A DNA stretch of 64,000 nt from Aureispira sp. CCB-QB1 (GTDB lineage Bacteria > Bacteroidota > Bacteroidia > Chitinophagales > Saprospiraceae), in assembly GCA_945870185.1 (NCBI GenBank), contig CAMBRK010000010.1:1-64000 (forward strand), given 5' to 3'. The notes under the pieces are model-generated. The model saw nothing but the letters and a program-made list of their open reading frames with translations, was not told the DNA's origin and did not search any database. Both the position numbers and the translations under genes were made by a program. Positions 54,343 to 63,572 of this stretch are shown here, piece after piece. Position 1 is the first letter of the stretch, and every line of letters starts with the position of its first letter.

Positions 54343-54798
54343 CTATTTGATAGAGATTATTTCAACATCTTCAAGACTGTACATCCAATCATCCACATCA
54401 TTTCCATTGAGTATAAATTTGCCTGTTATCAAGGCATTAGCATCCATTTTGAGCTTTCCAGGGTCACCCTTGAACTTTAATCCCATTACTGTTTCTGGGC
54501 CAGCTTTACCACAAAAAAAACAAGCTGCGTAAGTATTCTTACTTAAGGCCCAAGTAGTTTTATCCACAGGAACTAAATACCCTCTGATGATTATTTGCTT
54601 ATGAGCAAGTTTTTTTATACCTTTGGAAAAAGTCGGCAGATATACTGTACCGTAGACTTCGTGTGGAGCTTCTTTATATTCCAAGCCATTGAGAATTTGC
54701 CAAGTGACAGTATCCTTTTTTATATTGTAAGGTAAATCACTTGCGCTCAAAGACGTAAATAAGAGATGGAATAAAAATAGACTATAAAAATATTTCAT
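54343..54798 (-). CDS. Secreted protein with ACFFCGKAGPE motif
   Basis: 151 residues. Signal peptide 1-19 is followed by an OB-like beta domain: VTWQILNGLEYKEAPHEVYGTVYLPTFSKG, IIIRGYLVPVD, then AACFFCGKAGPETVMGL (Cys pair). This pattern resembles DUF3299-type proteins; function is unknown, and the CxxC suggests redox or metal binding. It is convergent with mtgA. Confidence 0.65.
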   Translation of the reverse strand: MKYFYSLFLFHLLFTSLSASDLPYNIKKDTVTWQILNGLEYKEAPHEVYGTVYLPTFSKGIKKLAHKQIIIRGYLVPVDKTTWALSKNTYAACFFCGKAGPETVMGLKFKGDPGKLKMDANALITGKFILNGNDVDDWMYSLEDVEIISIK

Positions 54799-54882
54799 AC
54801 TTGAAAATAATATATTGTTTATACGAAAATACTAGGGCTTTTGTTTCATCTTGAAAGTTAAATATTGACTAAAATTTCAATA

Positions 54883-55377
54883 CTATTCTACAATAACTTT
54901 AAGATCTAGCCCAGATGAAATGTCTGCTTTGATATTGTCTTGAATTGTAGTGGCCAAAGTTAATCCAACATAATCTACTTTGACAGGAAAGGTTTTATGT
55001 TTTCTGTCTACTAACACAGCAACTTCAATTTTGTGGGGAATGACATTCATCAAAGACTTTAGGGCGTAAAAAATAGTTCTACCTGTATTCGCTACATCAT
55101 CTACGATAATAACAGACTTATTTTCTAAAACTTCTGGAGCAATGTCAATTTCAGGGAGATATTCCAAAGGGTTTGCAGGATTCAATCGAATTTTTACTAA
55201 GATAATTCTTTTTTGGCTTATTTTTAATAACTCGCTAAATATCAAGTCAGCTAATCTTGCCCCATTTTTATTAATTCCAATTAAATAAATATCTTTTTCT
55301 TCCAGATTATTTTCCAAAATTTCACAAGCTAACCTACTTATCTTGTGGGATATTTGATAATGATTTAATACCTGCAT
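54883..55377 (-). CDS. Phosphoribosyltransferase, PyrR-like
   Basis: 164 residues. The PRPP-binding motif VIIVDDVANTGRT is at residues 89-101, and IGINKNGARLADLIF occupies the N-terminal part. PyrR is a uracil phosphoribosyltransferase and pyrimidine-operon regulator; in Bacteroidota similar short proteins are widespread. I find no PyrR binding site or pyrimidine operon nearby, so the name is by fold only. Confidence 0.75.
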   Translation of the reverse strand: MQVLNHYQISHKISRLACEILENNLEEKDIYLIGINKNGARLADLIFSELLKISQKRIILVKIRLNPANPLEYLPEIDIAPEVLENKSVIIVDDVANTGRTIFYALKSLMNVIPHKIEVAVLVDRKHKTFPVKVDYVGLTLATTIQDNIKADISSGLDLKVIVE

Positions 55378-55554
55378 TAAAAATTTAATTTAAATTGTAA
55401 AAGTAATTAAAACTTCATTAATACATTACTACTTACAGATTTTAGTCAGAAAATATTAAGAACTAAACTAATGAGCATAAAAACATACATATTTTAGTTG
55501 TATTTCAGTAGCAATTATTTTTTTAAAGGTAAAAAAACTATGATGAAAATTTAA

Positions 55555-55593
55555 AATCAAAAAAAAAGGCTTCGAATCAATCCAAGCCTTTTC
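55555..55593 (-). terminator. Rho-independent terminator after the PorG-like gene
   Basis: A 9-bp perfect stem (AAAAGGCTT at 55564-55572, AAGCCTTTT at 55584-55592), with a T run on the minus strand. Confidence 0.8.
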
Positions 55594-55612
55594 TCTTATA
55601 TCATTATGCATA

Positions 55613-56365
55613 TTAGAATTCTTTGATTGTATTTCCTTTTTTATTACCAAACTTATAACAAATTACTACTCCACCGATGCCATAATAATCATTGTATTCA
55701 GAACTAGCTGCGTTTGTTACACCATCAATATAGTCATTGGCACCTACTCTTAAGGCAGCTTCTGCTTTTATAGAGTAATTTTCATTAATGTCATATTTTA
55801 CTCCAAATCCAATTGGGAATACTATTGATGATTTCTCTACTTCAGCTTTATCTTTTGCTATTCTTGCTTTCAGAACATCAGCTTGTTTGTTTTCGTTGAA
55901 GTTGACCTTAGGATTTCCAAAAACCATTCCTGCGGCTCCATATATATAAGGAGATAATTTATAATTTTTGTGTGCTAATGGAGCATATTCAAGTCTCAAA
56001 CTAAGTTCATTCAGATTATTGGTGAATGAAAATCCACGCTCACGTCTACCCGTCCCAGTATCAGCAAATTTATCATCTCCGAAAACTTGTCCGAATCTGT
56101 AGCTGATACCACCATTTAAATTTTGGCTCAAATGATAATTAAAGTTAATACCAAAAGCTATTCCGGAAGATGTAAAAAGGTTTGTTTCTTCTTCACTGAA
56201 ATTGATCATATCGCCTTCATATGATGCCATACCTATTAAAATTCCAAAGTCATACGGCTTTTGATTCATGGATATTTGGATATCATTCAAATCGTCTTGA
56301 CTGAATAAATTCAAGCCCATACTTGTGAAAAAGAGAGAAAAAATTAAAAGTTTACTTGTTTTCAT
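55613..56365 (-). CDS. Outer-membrane beta-barrel protein, PorG-like (DUF6089)
   Basis: 250 residues. Signal peptide 1-22 (cut near LFSQ). The mature part begins with the pattern GILIGMASYEGDMI seen in PorG-like proteins, and ends GIGGVVICYKFG. PorG is part of the T9SS outer-membrane complex, and T9SS substrates are encoded in this window, so a link is plausible. Alternatively it is an unrelated OmpW-type barrel. It has a minus-strand TACATTTG box at 56391-56398 and its own terminator. Confidence 0.6.
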   Translation of the reverse strand: MKTSKLLIFSLFFTSMGLNLFSQDDLNDIQISMNQKPYDFGILIGMASYEGDMINFSEEETNLFTSSGIAFGINFNYHLSQNLNGGISYRFGQVFGDDKFADTGTGRRERGFSFTNNLNELSLRLEYAPLAHKNYKLSPYIYGAAGMVFGNPKVNFNENKQADVLKARIAKDKAEVEKSSIVFPIGFGVKYDINENYSIKAEAALRVGANDYIDGVTNAASSEYNDYYGIGGVVICYKFGNKKGNTIKEF

Positions 56366-56390
56366 GATGTAAATTTTGGTTTATAAAATA

Positions 56391-56398
56391 CAAATGTA
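56391..56398 (-). promoter_or_regulatory. -7 promoter box (TACATTTG on minus strand)
   Basis: CAAATGTA on the + strand, 25 bp before the PorG-like gene start. Confidence 0.55.
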
Positions 56399-56500
56399 AT
56401 ACTATAATTACAAATCATATAGATTAAGTATTAAAAAATTATTAATTTTATACGTAAATATTTAATATCTAATATTTAATATAATTCTATGTTTTTTATC

Positions 56501-57217
56501 TTAAATGTGTCTTAGAAAACGAGATTTCAGTGCTTCATCTTCAAAACTACCTGAGTAATATGATGTGATAGTACTACTACTATTATCTTTGATGCCCCTT
56601 GAAGATACGCATAAATGAACAGCATCAATTACTACTGCGACATGTTCAGACTGAACTGCTGATTTTATTTCTTCTGCTATTTGGATGGTTAGCCTTTCTT
56701 GTACTTGGGGTCTCAGTGCATAATGTTGTACTATTCTATTTAGTTTAGACAATCCAATAACTTTTCCAGTGGATATGTAAGCTATGTGTGCCTTACCAAT
56801 TATAGGAACAAAATGATGTTCACAATTGGAATAAAATGTAATGTCCTTTTCAATGAGCATTTCATTATATTTATACTTATTATCAAATAACTTGATATCT
56901 GGTTTATTTGCAGGATTTAACCCACTGAATATTTCTTTGACATACATTTTGGCAACCCTATGAGGTGTACCGCTGAGACTATCGTCTGCTCTATCTAGGC
57001 CTAAAATATCCATTATTTGCCCAAAGTGATGTGAAATTTTATGTATTTTTTCGTCATCTGTTAAAACAAAAGCATCAGGAAGCATAGGTGTTTCGATACT
57101 TGTCATGATGTGGTCATCTCCGTCTGCATCAAATCTTTGTGTTGCATGTTGTATCAACTTGTTATCATCCAATATATCTGACTTCAATTTTAAGGGTCTA
57201 AGTGTTTTCTGATTCAT
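56501..57217 (-). CDS. folE: GTP cyclohydrolase I (FolE), copy 2
   Basis: 238 residues. The zinc site is Cys132-Glu-His-His135 (SNCEHHFV) with Cys203 (VHLCVSSRG). The catalytic block GLSKLNRIVQHYALRPQVQERLT is present. An N-terminal extension of ~40 residues (against copy 1) is unexplained. Differences from copy 1 at 33660 suggest an old duplication or different origin, not a recent copy. It would make the same dihydroneopterin triphosphate. It stands alone, without pterin genes nearby. Confidence 0.92.
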   Translation of the reverse strand: MNQKTLRPLKLKSDILDDNKLIQHATQRFDADGDDHIMTSIETPMLPDAFVLTDDEKIHKISHHFGQIMDILGLDRADDSLSGTPHRVAKMYVKEIFSGLNPANKPDIKLFDNKYKYNEMLIEKDITFYSNCEHHFVPIIGKAHIAYISTGKVIGLSKLNRIVQHYALRPQVQERLTIQIAEEIKSAVQSEHVAVVIDAVHLCVSSRGIKDNSSSTITSYYSGSFEDEALKSRFLRHI

Positions 57218-57365
57218 TTTAATTTCAATTTAAGTTGATTAAACGTAGTTTTTTTAATATTGTTTAATTTAATTAGCATAAAAGTTAAACAATATGAGTT
57301 GGTCTAGTGATTTGTATCAATCTTTACAGTGAGATAAGTCATCACAAATACCATTTGCAAGTATT

Positions 57366-57373
57366 TATCTTTG
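57366..57373 (+). promoter_or_regulatory. -7 promoter box TATCTTTG for the UspA gene
   Basis: TAnnTTTG match 28 bp before the ATG at 57402. Confidence 0.6.
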
Positions 57374-57401
57374 TCACATTACAATAAAAATCATTTTTAA
57401 T

Positions 57402-58253
57402 ATGAGTACCATGAAAATTTTAGTTCCTTTTGATTTTACAAAAGTTTCCAAGTCAGCTCTAGATTATGCTTTAAATTTAGCCAATTATATTAATGCCAAC
57501 ATCCATCTAATGTATGTATTGAATGGTTCTTTTTCAACATCAGACAGCATGTTTTTGGATACTATTGAGGATGTTTATGATCATGCAAAAACCAGATTAG
57601 AAGAGTATTTAGAAACTGAAATAAAAAAATTGTCGAATTTTGATAATGTATCATTACATCCTATAGTGAGATATGGTGTACCTGGTTTTACTTTAGCCGA
57701 TTACGCTAATGATAATCAATTTGATTTTGTGGTATCTGGTATGAGAGATCAACACAATGTGATTGAGCGATTTTTGGGTACCACATCTACAATACTGACC
57801 AAGTTGGCTTCGTGCCCTGTGATATTGATCCATGAGAATACACCTTGGATGTATCCTAAAAAGACTATTTTTACGATCGACGATACGGCAGACTTTGATG
57901 AATCGATTCAGAAATACATACAATTTAATACATATTTCAATGCTTCCACTGATTTTATTCATGTTAGGAATGATAAAGCTGACGACGCACTCTTTTCTAA
58001 AGACGCAGTCATAAAGGAATTGTTCTTAAAAAAACACCCAAAATTTACATTTGATATCAAAACCATATATGGAGGAGATATTGTACAGTCCATAGTTGAT
58101 TATTCCATTTTTGAAAAAGCAGATATGTTGGTCATGGTACATAGAAAACGAAGCTTATTGGATGTGTTTTTTAATAGATCATTAAGTATTAAAACTGCAG
58201 AAGGGCTACATTTGCCGGTTATGGTTTTAGAAGAAAATTTTGTAAAAAAGTAG
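57402..58253 (+). CDS. Universal stress protein, UspA family (tandem domain)
   Basis: 283 residues. The N-terminal Usp domain starts MKILVPFDFTKVSKSALDYALNLA and ends with SCPVILIHE (~135-143); a GMRDQHNVIERFLGTTSTIL segment is the nucleotide-binding region. The C-terminal half is a weaker second Usp domain. Usp proteins bind ATP or act in stress responses. A second UspA gene (58408) and an aldehyde dehydrogenase (59225) follow on the same strand. Confidence 0.88.
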   Translation: MSTMKILVPFDFTKVSKSALDYALNLANYINANIHLMYVLNGSFSTSDSMFLDTIEDVYDHAKTRLEEYLETEIKKLSNFDNVSLHPIVRYGVPGFTLADYANDNQFDFVVSGMRDQHNVIERFLGTTSTILTKLASCPVILIHENTPWMYPKKTIFTIDDTADFDESIQKYIQFNTYFNASTDFIHVRNDKADDALFSKDAVIKELFLKKHPKFTFDIKTIYGGDIVQSIVDYSIFEKADMLVMVHRKRSLLDVFFNRSLSIKTAEGLHLPVMVLEENFVKK

Positions 58254-58407
58254 AATTAAAACTCTACTCATCCTTTTAAAAAAACGATAAAAGTAAATTT
58301 ATTTAAAAAAAATAATATCAAAAGAATAAATCCTTCCGAAAATATGCTGAAATTTGACCCAAATTAATTTTTAGTATAAAACGATCTCAATTTATAAATT
58401 TTTAAAC

Positions 58408-59214
58408 ATGTTAAAGATACTTTGTCCTACTGACTTTTCTCCAAATTCAGAATTTGCCGTAGAGTATGCCATAAATCTTGCTAATGATCTCAAAGCTGAA
58501 ATTTGTTTTGTCACATCCTATAAAGTACCACACACTACAGGGGCTCTAAGGAATCTCAATGAAAAAATTCATGAAGCTTTATGGGAAGATATAAATTATT
58601 TTGTTGATAAATTCAGAACCTTAATAACCACAGGAATCGAGCCTAAGCTTGCAGTTGTGGAAGGGAACACGACAGTTTCTATTTTAAATTATGCTGAAAA
58701 TCATCATACAGATTTGATTGTGATGGGAACAAAAGGTAGCTCTGGAGTAGCAAAAATCCTTATGGGAAGTATTACCAAAAAGTTTTTTGAGACTAGTAAT
58801 ATTCCTGTTTTAGCAATACCCGAGTCACTGAAATATCAAGTGACACGCAATACGATTCTCCTTAGTTTGGATGCTTATGGTATTAACAATGAAAAATCTA
58901 TTTCTTTACTCAGAGAGTTAAAGACAGTACCTGATGCTCAGATTGATGTTTTTCATGTGGTTACTCCTGATGAAAAAATATATTTATCAGATAATACTGG
59001 TAAAATTGCTGATTTCATTAGAAATATTGTTGTGGTAGAAGGAGATGATATTGTGTATGAAATAAAAAAATATGTAGAAGATAACGAAATAGGTATACTT
59101 GTCATGGTGGGAAGAAAGCACAGTTTTCTGGAGAGGTTATTTAAAGATACAAATACATCTGCGGAATTATTTACTACAAATGTACCAATATTAAAATTAC
59201 CTGAATTAGAGTAA
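58408..59214 (+). CDS. Universal stress protein, UspA family
   Basis: 268 residues. Starts MLKILCPTDFSPNSEFAVEYAINLA, with GTKGSSGVAKILMGSITKKFFE (ATP-binding G-x2-G-x9-G-S/T type motif near 112-130) and IPVLAIPES. A second, weaker Usp domain follows. It lies 154 bp after the first UspA gene and 10 bp before the aldehyde dehydrogenase gene, suggesting one unit for the latter pair. Confidence 0.88.
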   Translation: MLKILCPTDFSPNSEFAVEYAINLANDLKAEICFVTSYKVPHTTGALRNLNEKIHEALWEDINYFVDKFRTLITTGIEPKLAVVEGNTTVSILNYAENHHTDLIVMGTKGSSGVAKILMGSITKKFFETSNIPVLAIPESLKYQVTRNTILLSLDAYGINNEKSISLLRELKTVPDAQIDVFHVVTPDEKIYLSDNTGKIADFIRNIVVVEGDDIVYEIKKYVEDNEIGILVMVGRKHSFLERLFKDTNTSAELFTTNVPILKLPELE

Positions 59215-59224
59215 ATAAAATAAG

Positions 59225-60625
59225 ATGACGGTAACAAACTTTAGCTTCGGTGTTGTAAAGGAGGCATTTGATAATAAAAGGAAGTTTTTTGACGATGGTA
59301 AAACGATGACGTATAAGTTTCGTTTAGATGCCTTAAAAAAATTAAGAAGTCAAATCAAAATTTATGAACGACAGCTTTTGGATGCCATGTATCTTGACTA
59401 CAAAAAGCCTGCTACGGAAGCATTTGTAGGTGATATAGGTGTAGTCTTAGAAGAGTTAAACTTTACGATTAAAAATTTAAAGATTTGGATGCAGGATAGG
59501 CGAGTACCTACTCCTATCACTTTGATGCCATCAACTTCTAAAGTTATTTATGAACCCAAAGGTGTTGTTGTTATTTTTGCCCCATGGAATTATCCGTTTA
59601 ATCTCATAATCACTCCATTGATTGGAGCCATTGCTGCTGGTAACTGTGCTATATTAAAGCCTGCTCATGAAACTCCTCATACTGCAATCGTTATAGAGAA
59701 GCTTATCAAAGAAACATTTGATCCTGCTCACGTCAGTCTAGTGCAAGGTGAAGGTAAAGCTATGGGTGAAATGCTGCTAGAAAATTTTGTGTTTAATCAT
59801 ATTTTTTTTACTGGATCTGCCAGTACAGGAAAATGGATTTTGTCCAAAGCAGCACAAAATCTTACCCCTGTGACTCTAGAGTTGGGTGGTAAATGCCCTG
59901 CTATCATTGATGATTCTGCCCGGTTATCTACAACGGTAGGCCGAATTGTATGGGCTAAGTATTTCAATGCTGGTCAAACGTGTCTAGCCATTGATCATGT
60001 TTTTGTTCATGAAAGCATAAAAGACATGTTTATTGATGCCTGCAAGAAGGAAATTATCAATAAGTTTGGGTCTGATCCTTCCCAAAGCCAAGATTTTTGC
60101 AGAATCGTAAATTCAGAGAGAACCCAAAATATTGTAAAATTACTAGAAGGACAAAAAATCTTGCATGGTGGTAAGTTTGACGTCAAATCTTGTTATATAG
60201 AGCCTACCATAGTAGAAGTTACTGACATAAATGCTCCCATCATGTGTGAAGAAATATTTGGCCCGATCTTACCTGTGATATTTTGGAAGAATCAGGAAGA
60301 TGTTAAGACCATGATTAGACGCAATCGCTATCCATTAGCATGCTATGTATTTTCAGAAAGGAAAAAGTTTATTGAATTTTTTCATCGTAATATTGAATTT
60401 GGAGGTGGATGTGTAAATAATGCAATGGCTCATTATGGAAATAGTCACTTTGGTTTTGGAGGAGTTATGAGCAGCGGGATGGGCAAATATCATGGGACTA
60501 ATAGTTTTGAAACCTTTTCCAATGCAAAGCCAATATTAGAAGCAGTCAGTTTGATTGATTTACATATTTGGTACCCACCATATTCTGATAAGAAACTTTC
60601 CATCATCAGGAGAGTGGTTGGTTGA
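59225..60625 (+). CDS. Aldehyde dehydrogenase family protein
   Basis: 466 residues. The cofactor region VVIFAPWNYPFNLIITPLIGAIAAGNC, given here in part, is followed by FTGSASTGK (~196-204), catalytic Glu in LELGGKCP (~219) and Cys in AGQTCLAIDH (~253). The C-terminal SGMGKYHG motif is typical of class 3/AldH-type enzymes that oxidise fatty and other aldehydes with NAD(P)+. The ATG is 10 bp after the UspA stop. Confidence 0.92.
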   Translation: MTVTNFSFGVVKEAFDNKRKFFDDGKTMTYKFRLDALKKLRSQIKIYERQLLDAMYLDYKKPATEAFVGDIGVVLEELNFTIKNLKIWMQDRRVPTPITLMPSTSKVIYEPKGVVVIFAPWNYPFNLIITPLIGAIAAGNCAILKPAHETPHTAIVIEKLIKETFDPAHVSLVQGEGKAMGEMLLENFVFNHIFFTGSASTGKWILSKAAQNLTPVTLELGGKCPAIIDDSARLSTTVGRIVWAKYFNAGQTCLAIDHVFVHESIKDMFIDACKKEIINKFGSDPSQSQDFCRIVNSERTQNIVKLLEGQKILHGGKFDVKSCYIEPTIVEVTDINAPIMCEEIFGPILPVIFWKNQEDVKTMIRRNRYPLACYVFSERKKFIEFFHRNIEFGGGCVNNAMAHYGNSHFGFGGVMSSGMGKYHGTNSFETFSNAKPILEAVSLIDLHIWYPPYSDKKLSIIRRVVG

Positions 60626-60753
60626 AAATTCGATTCCTTTTAAGTCCGTACGATTTTTATAAAATTGTCATTAAAAATGCCCTATTATATGAGTTAGATC
60701 TCATTAATACAAGCTTTTATCTAAAAAATTAAACTATTCATTAGATTTTAAGT

Positions 60754-60761
60754 TAGCTTTG
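60754..60761 (+). promoter_or_regulatory. -7 promoter box TAGCTTTG for the ABC ATPase gene
   Basis: TAnnTTTG match 21 bp before the ATG at 60783. Confidence 0.6.
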
Positions 60762-60782
60762 CTTCCAAAATAACGAAGCGAT

Positions 60783-61676
60783 ATGTCGGTATTAATAATA
60801 TCTGGTCTAAGCAAAAACTATGGTAAAGTTAAAGCACTTCAAAAACTTGATTTGATTGTAGAGTCAGGGCAAGTATTAGGTTTACTTGGACCAAATGGAA
60901 GTGGAAAAACAACAACTTTGGGTATCATTTTGGGTATCATAAGGCAAGATGAGGGAAGTTTTGAATGGTTTGAAAATCAATATGGTGAACAACATAGGCT
61001 AAAAATAGGTGCAATCTTAGAAACACCCAATTTTTATCCTTATTTGAACGCAGATGATAATTTAGATATCGTCAGACACATCAAACATGAAGAGCAAACA
61101 GATTTTGACAATTTGCTTACACTAGTTAACTTAAAAGAGCGAAGGAAATCAAAATTTTCAACTTATTCTTTGGGCATGAAACAAAGATTAGCTATTGCCG
61201 CAACTTTGATAGGTAACCCGGATGTCGTTATCTTTGATGAACCAACGAATGGATTGGATCCGCAAGGAATTGCAGAGGTAAGAACTATATTAAAGCGGAT
61301 TGCGGATACTGGAAAAACAGTCATCATGGCATCCCATATACTAGATGAAGTTGAAAAAATATGCTCGCATGTAGCCATCATCAAAAGTGGACAGTTATTG
61401 GCATCTGGTCCTGTAGGAGCTATTGTCAATAATGACATCACTATAGAATTAGCAGCCGAAAATATGGAAAAGCTCAAACAATTTTTGTCCCGCCTCGATG
61501 TGGTCAAATCAATGTTTGATAATGGTAAAATCATGGAAATAGGTGTATCTGCGGATACTGATTTTACGGCTATAAATAAATTAGCCTTCGAAAATGGAAT
61601 TACTCTAAGTCATTTTGTGGCTCGTAAAAAAAGATTGGAAACTGAGTTTCTGGAAATCACTTCCACATCAAAGTAA
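60783..61676 (+). CDS. ABC transporter ATP-binding protein
   Basis: 297 residues. Walker A LGPNGSGKTT at 35-44, signature SLGMKQR at 129-135, Walker B VVIFDE at 148-153 and a His-switch region (MASHILDEVEKICSH). It resembles drug-export ATPases of the BcrA type. No permease gene is adjacent; the following small membrane protein is not a typical partner. Substrate unknown. Confidence 0.88.
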   Translation: MSVLIISGLSKNYGKVKALQKLDLIVESGQVLGLLGPNGSGKTTTLGIILGIIRQDEGSFEWFENQYGEQHRLKIGAILETPNFYPYLNADDNLDIVRHIKHEEQTDFDNLLTLVNLKERRKSKFSTYSLGMKQRLAIAATLIGNPDVVIFDEPTNGLDPQGIAEVRTILKRIADTGKTVIMASHILDEVEKICSHVAIIKSGQLLASGPVGAIVNNDITIELAAENMEKLKQFLSRLDVVKSMFDNGKIMEIGVSADTDFTAINKLAFENGITLSHFVARKKRLETEFLEITSTSK

Positions 61677-61709
61677 AAGTTATTACCAAAAGGAAATTTA
61701 TTTAGCAAT

Positions 61710-61997
61710 ATGTTTAAGAAGTTAAAAGAAAAGTGGAATGTTAGCTGGTTGCAGTTTGTATTGATTTTTACAACCTTTGCATTGGGAGGTAGTCTCTGTG
61801 CAAAAGTGGGCAGCTGGTTTCTAAATATGATAGTTACAGAAAAGAATTTAATTTATTGGGTGGTGTATATTCCAGTAATGACCATTTTTTGGCCATTTTG
61901 TGTTTTATTGATTAGTATACCTTTGGGCCAAGTACGCTTTTTTTTAGAGTATTTGCGCAAAATGGGAATTAAATTGGGCATGATTAAATCGGTTTAA
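61710..61997 (+). CDS. Small two-helix membrane protein (DUF6787-like)
   Basis: 95 residues with two membrane helices (~14-33 and ~45-70) and basic ends, in the form MFKKLKEKWNVSWLQFVLIFTTFALGGS, cited in part, then FLEYLRKMGIKLG. It resembles the DUF6787 proteins of Bacteroidota. It lies 33 bp after the ABC ATPase and 24 bp before the helical-repeat gene. Function unknown. Confidence 0.65.
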   Translation: MFKKLKEKWNVSWLQFVLIFTTFALGGSLCAKVGSWFLNMIVTEKNLIYWVVYIPVMTIFWPFCVLLISIPLGQVRFFLEYLRKMGIKLGMIKSV

Positions 61998-62021
61998 AAG
62001 TCGATCCAATATATTGTTTTT

Positions 62022-63557
62022 ATGAGCCAACAAACAGACCAACTTATACAGCTAGTTCAATCTTTGACCAAAGCAGAAAAAAGAAGTTTTAGGCTTTTCG
62101 CTCAAAAAAACAATAGTGCGGGAGACCAGCTTTATATGCAATTATTTGATTATATTGACGGTGTGAAGCATTACAATGAGCAAGACATACTCAAAAAAAT
62201 TCCGCAGATCAAAAAATCACAATTGTCTAATATCAAGGCTAACCTAGCTAGGCAAATTTTAGGAAATCTGAGACTCTTGTATAAAAATGAATCTGCTGAA
62301 ATGATGATCAGAGAAATGCTTGATTTTACAGCGATTTTGCAGATAAAGGGTATGACCATGGCGGCTTTAGATGTGCTTGATAAGGCTAGGAAACTTGCAA
62401 AAAGCCACCATGAAACATTACTTAAATATGTTATCTTAGACACAGAACGTAAAATTGAAACGCAGTTTATTACAGGAAGTTCGAGTCAAAAGGCTTATGA
62501 TTTAAACCTTGCTAGCAGTAAACTTTTGAATAAAGTAAACCTTTTTGATAAATTATCTAATCTTTCCATCATGATATATGGTATGTATTTAAAGTATGGA
62601 TACGTAAGGAATCAAAGAGATTATGAACAAGTAAGAGACTTTTTTTTTAATCATCTTCCTGAAATCAATATTACAAGAGCCGGATTTTACGAAAAGATAT
62701 ACTATTATCAATCTTGTGTTTGGTTCTACCATATGACTCAGGATTTTCTTCAATACTATAAATATTCACAAAAATGGGTAGATACTTTTACTAGTGCATC
62801 TTATAAAATAAAGGACGAACCCATTTTGTATGTCAAAGGTATACATAATGCATTAAATGCCCTTTATATGGCTAATAAGAAGGAGAAGTTTAATCAATAT
62901 TTGGAGCTTTATAAAATTCATGGTAAAGAGATTTTATCGACAAATGCCATAAGTCAGACTTCCTTTTATTTTCTTTTTCTGTATACGCACCAGCTCAATG
63001 CGATATTTTTATCTGGCAACTATGATGAAGGAGCTAAGCATTTAAGTGATTTAAAACAAGCTTTGGAATCCAATATTTATCTTTGGGATGATAACCGTAT
63101 TATGGTGTTTTACTATAAGCTTGGTTGTGTCTATTTTGGAGCTGACGATTTTAATACGGCCCTAACCTATTTAAACAAAATAAGCAATAGTCCTGTCGAG
63201 GGATTAAGGCAAGACATTCAATGCTTTGCGAGGATACTTGCTTTGATTTCTCATTATGAGTTAAAAAATGAATATTTATTGAGATACCAAATCAAATCCG
63301 TTTATAGATTTTTAATGAAAATGAATGAATTACAGGCAGTACAAAAGGAAATACTCAGTTTTATCAGGCGTACTCCTGAAATGAATCGAAAAGGATTAAT
63401 TACTGAATTTACATTGCTTCGATCTAAGCTTATTCGATATCAAGATGACCCTTTTGAGAAAAGACCATTTCTCTACCTAGATATCATTTCTTGGCTTGAT
63501 AGTAAGATCAGTAATCAAAGGATCCAAGATGTGATTCAATTCAAGATGAAAAATTAA
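62022..63557 (+). CDS. Hypothetical helical-repeat protein
   Basis: 511 residues, alpha-helical. The N-terminus reads LTKAEKRSFRLFAQKNN, then ~14 helices with TPR-like spacing. It lacks a signal peptide or membrane helix. The C-terminal part (DDFNTALTYLNKI, LALISHYELKNEYLLRYQIK) is similar in layout to residues ~380-430 of the protein at 10095-11540 (EHLYKV, LLLASYYELDELDALESLLQ). The two may be distant paralogues. Function unknown. Confidence 0.7.
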   Translation: MSQQTDQLIQLVQSLTKAEKRSFRLFAQKNNSAGDQLYMQLFDYIDGVKHYNEQDILKKIPQIKKSQLSNIKANLARQILGNLRLLYKNESAEMMIREMLDFTAILQIKGMTMAALDVLDKARKLAKSHHETLLKYVILDTERKIETQFITGSSSQKAYDLNLASSKLLNKVNLFDKLSNLSIMIYGMYLKYGYVRNQRDYEQVRDFFFNHLPEINITRAGFYEKIYYYQSCVWFYHMTQDFLQYYKYSQKWVDTFTSASYKIKDEPILYVKGIHNALNALYMANKKEKFNQYLELYKIHGKEILSTNAISQTSFYFLFLYTHQLNAIFLSGNYDEGAKHLSDLKQALESNIYLWDDNRIMVFYYKLGCVYFGADDFNTALTYLNKISNSPVEGLRQDIQCFARILALISHYELKNEYLLRYQIKSVYRFLMKMNELQAVQKEILSFIRRTPEMNRKGLITEFTLLRSKLIRYQDDPFEKRPFLYLDIISWLDSKISNQRIQDVIQFKMKN

Positions 63558-63572
63558 AATATTAATTAGTTA

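Noticed and set aside
55468-55650. Minus-strand 60-residue ORF
   Set aside because: It overlaps the terminator and the PorG-like gene end; low complexity.
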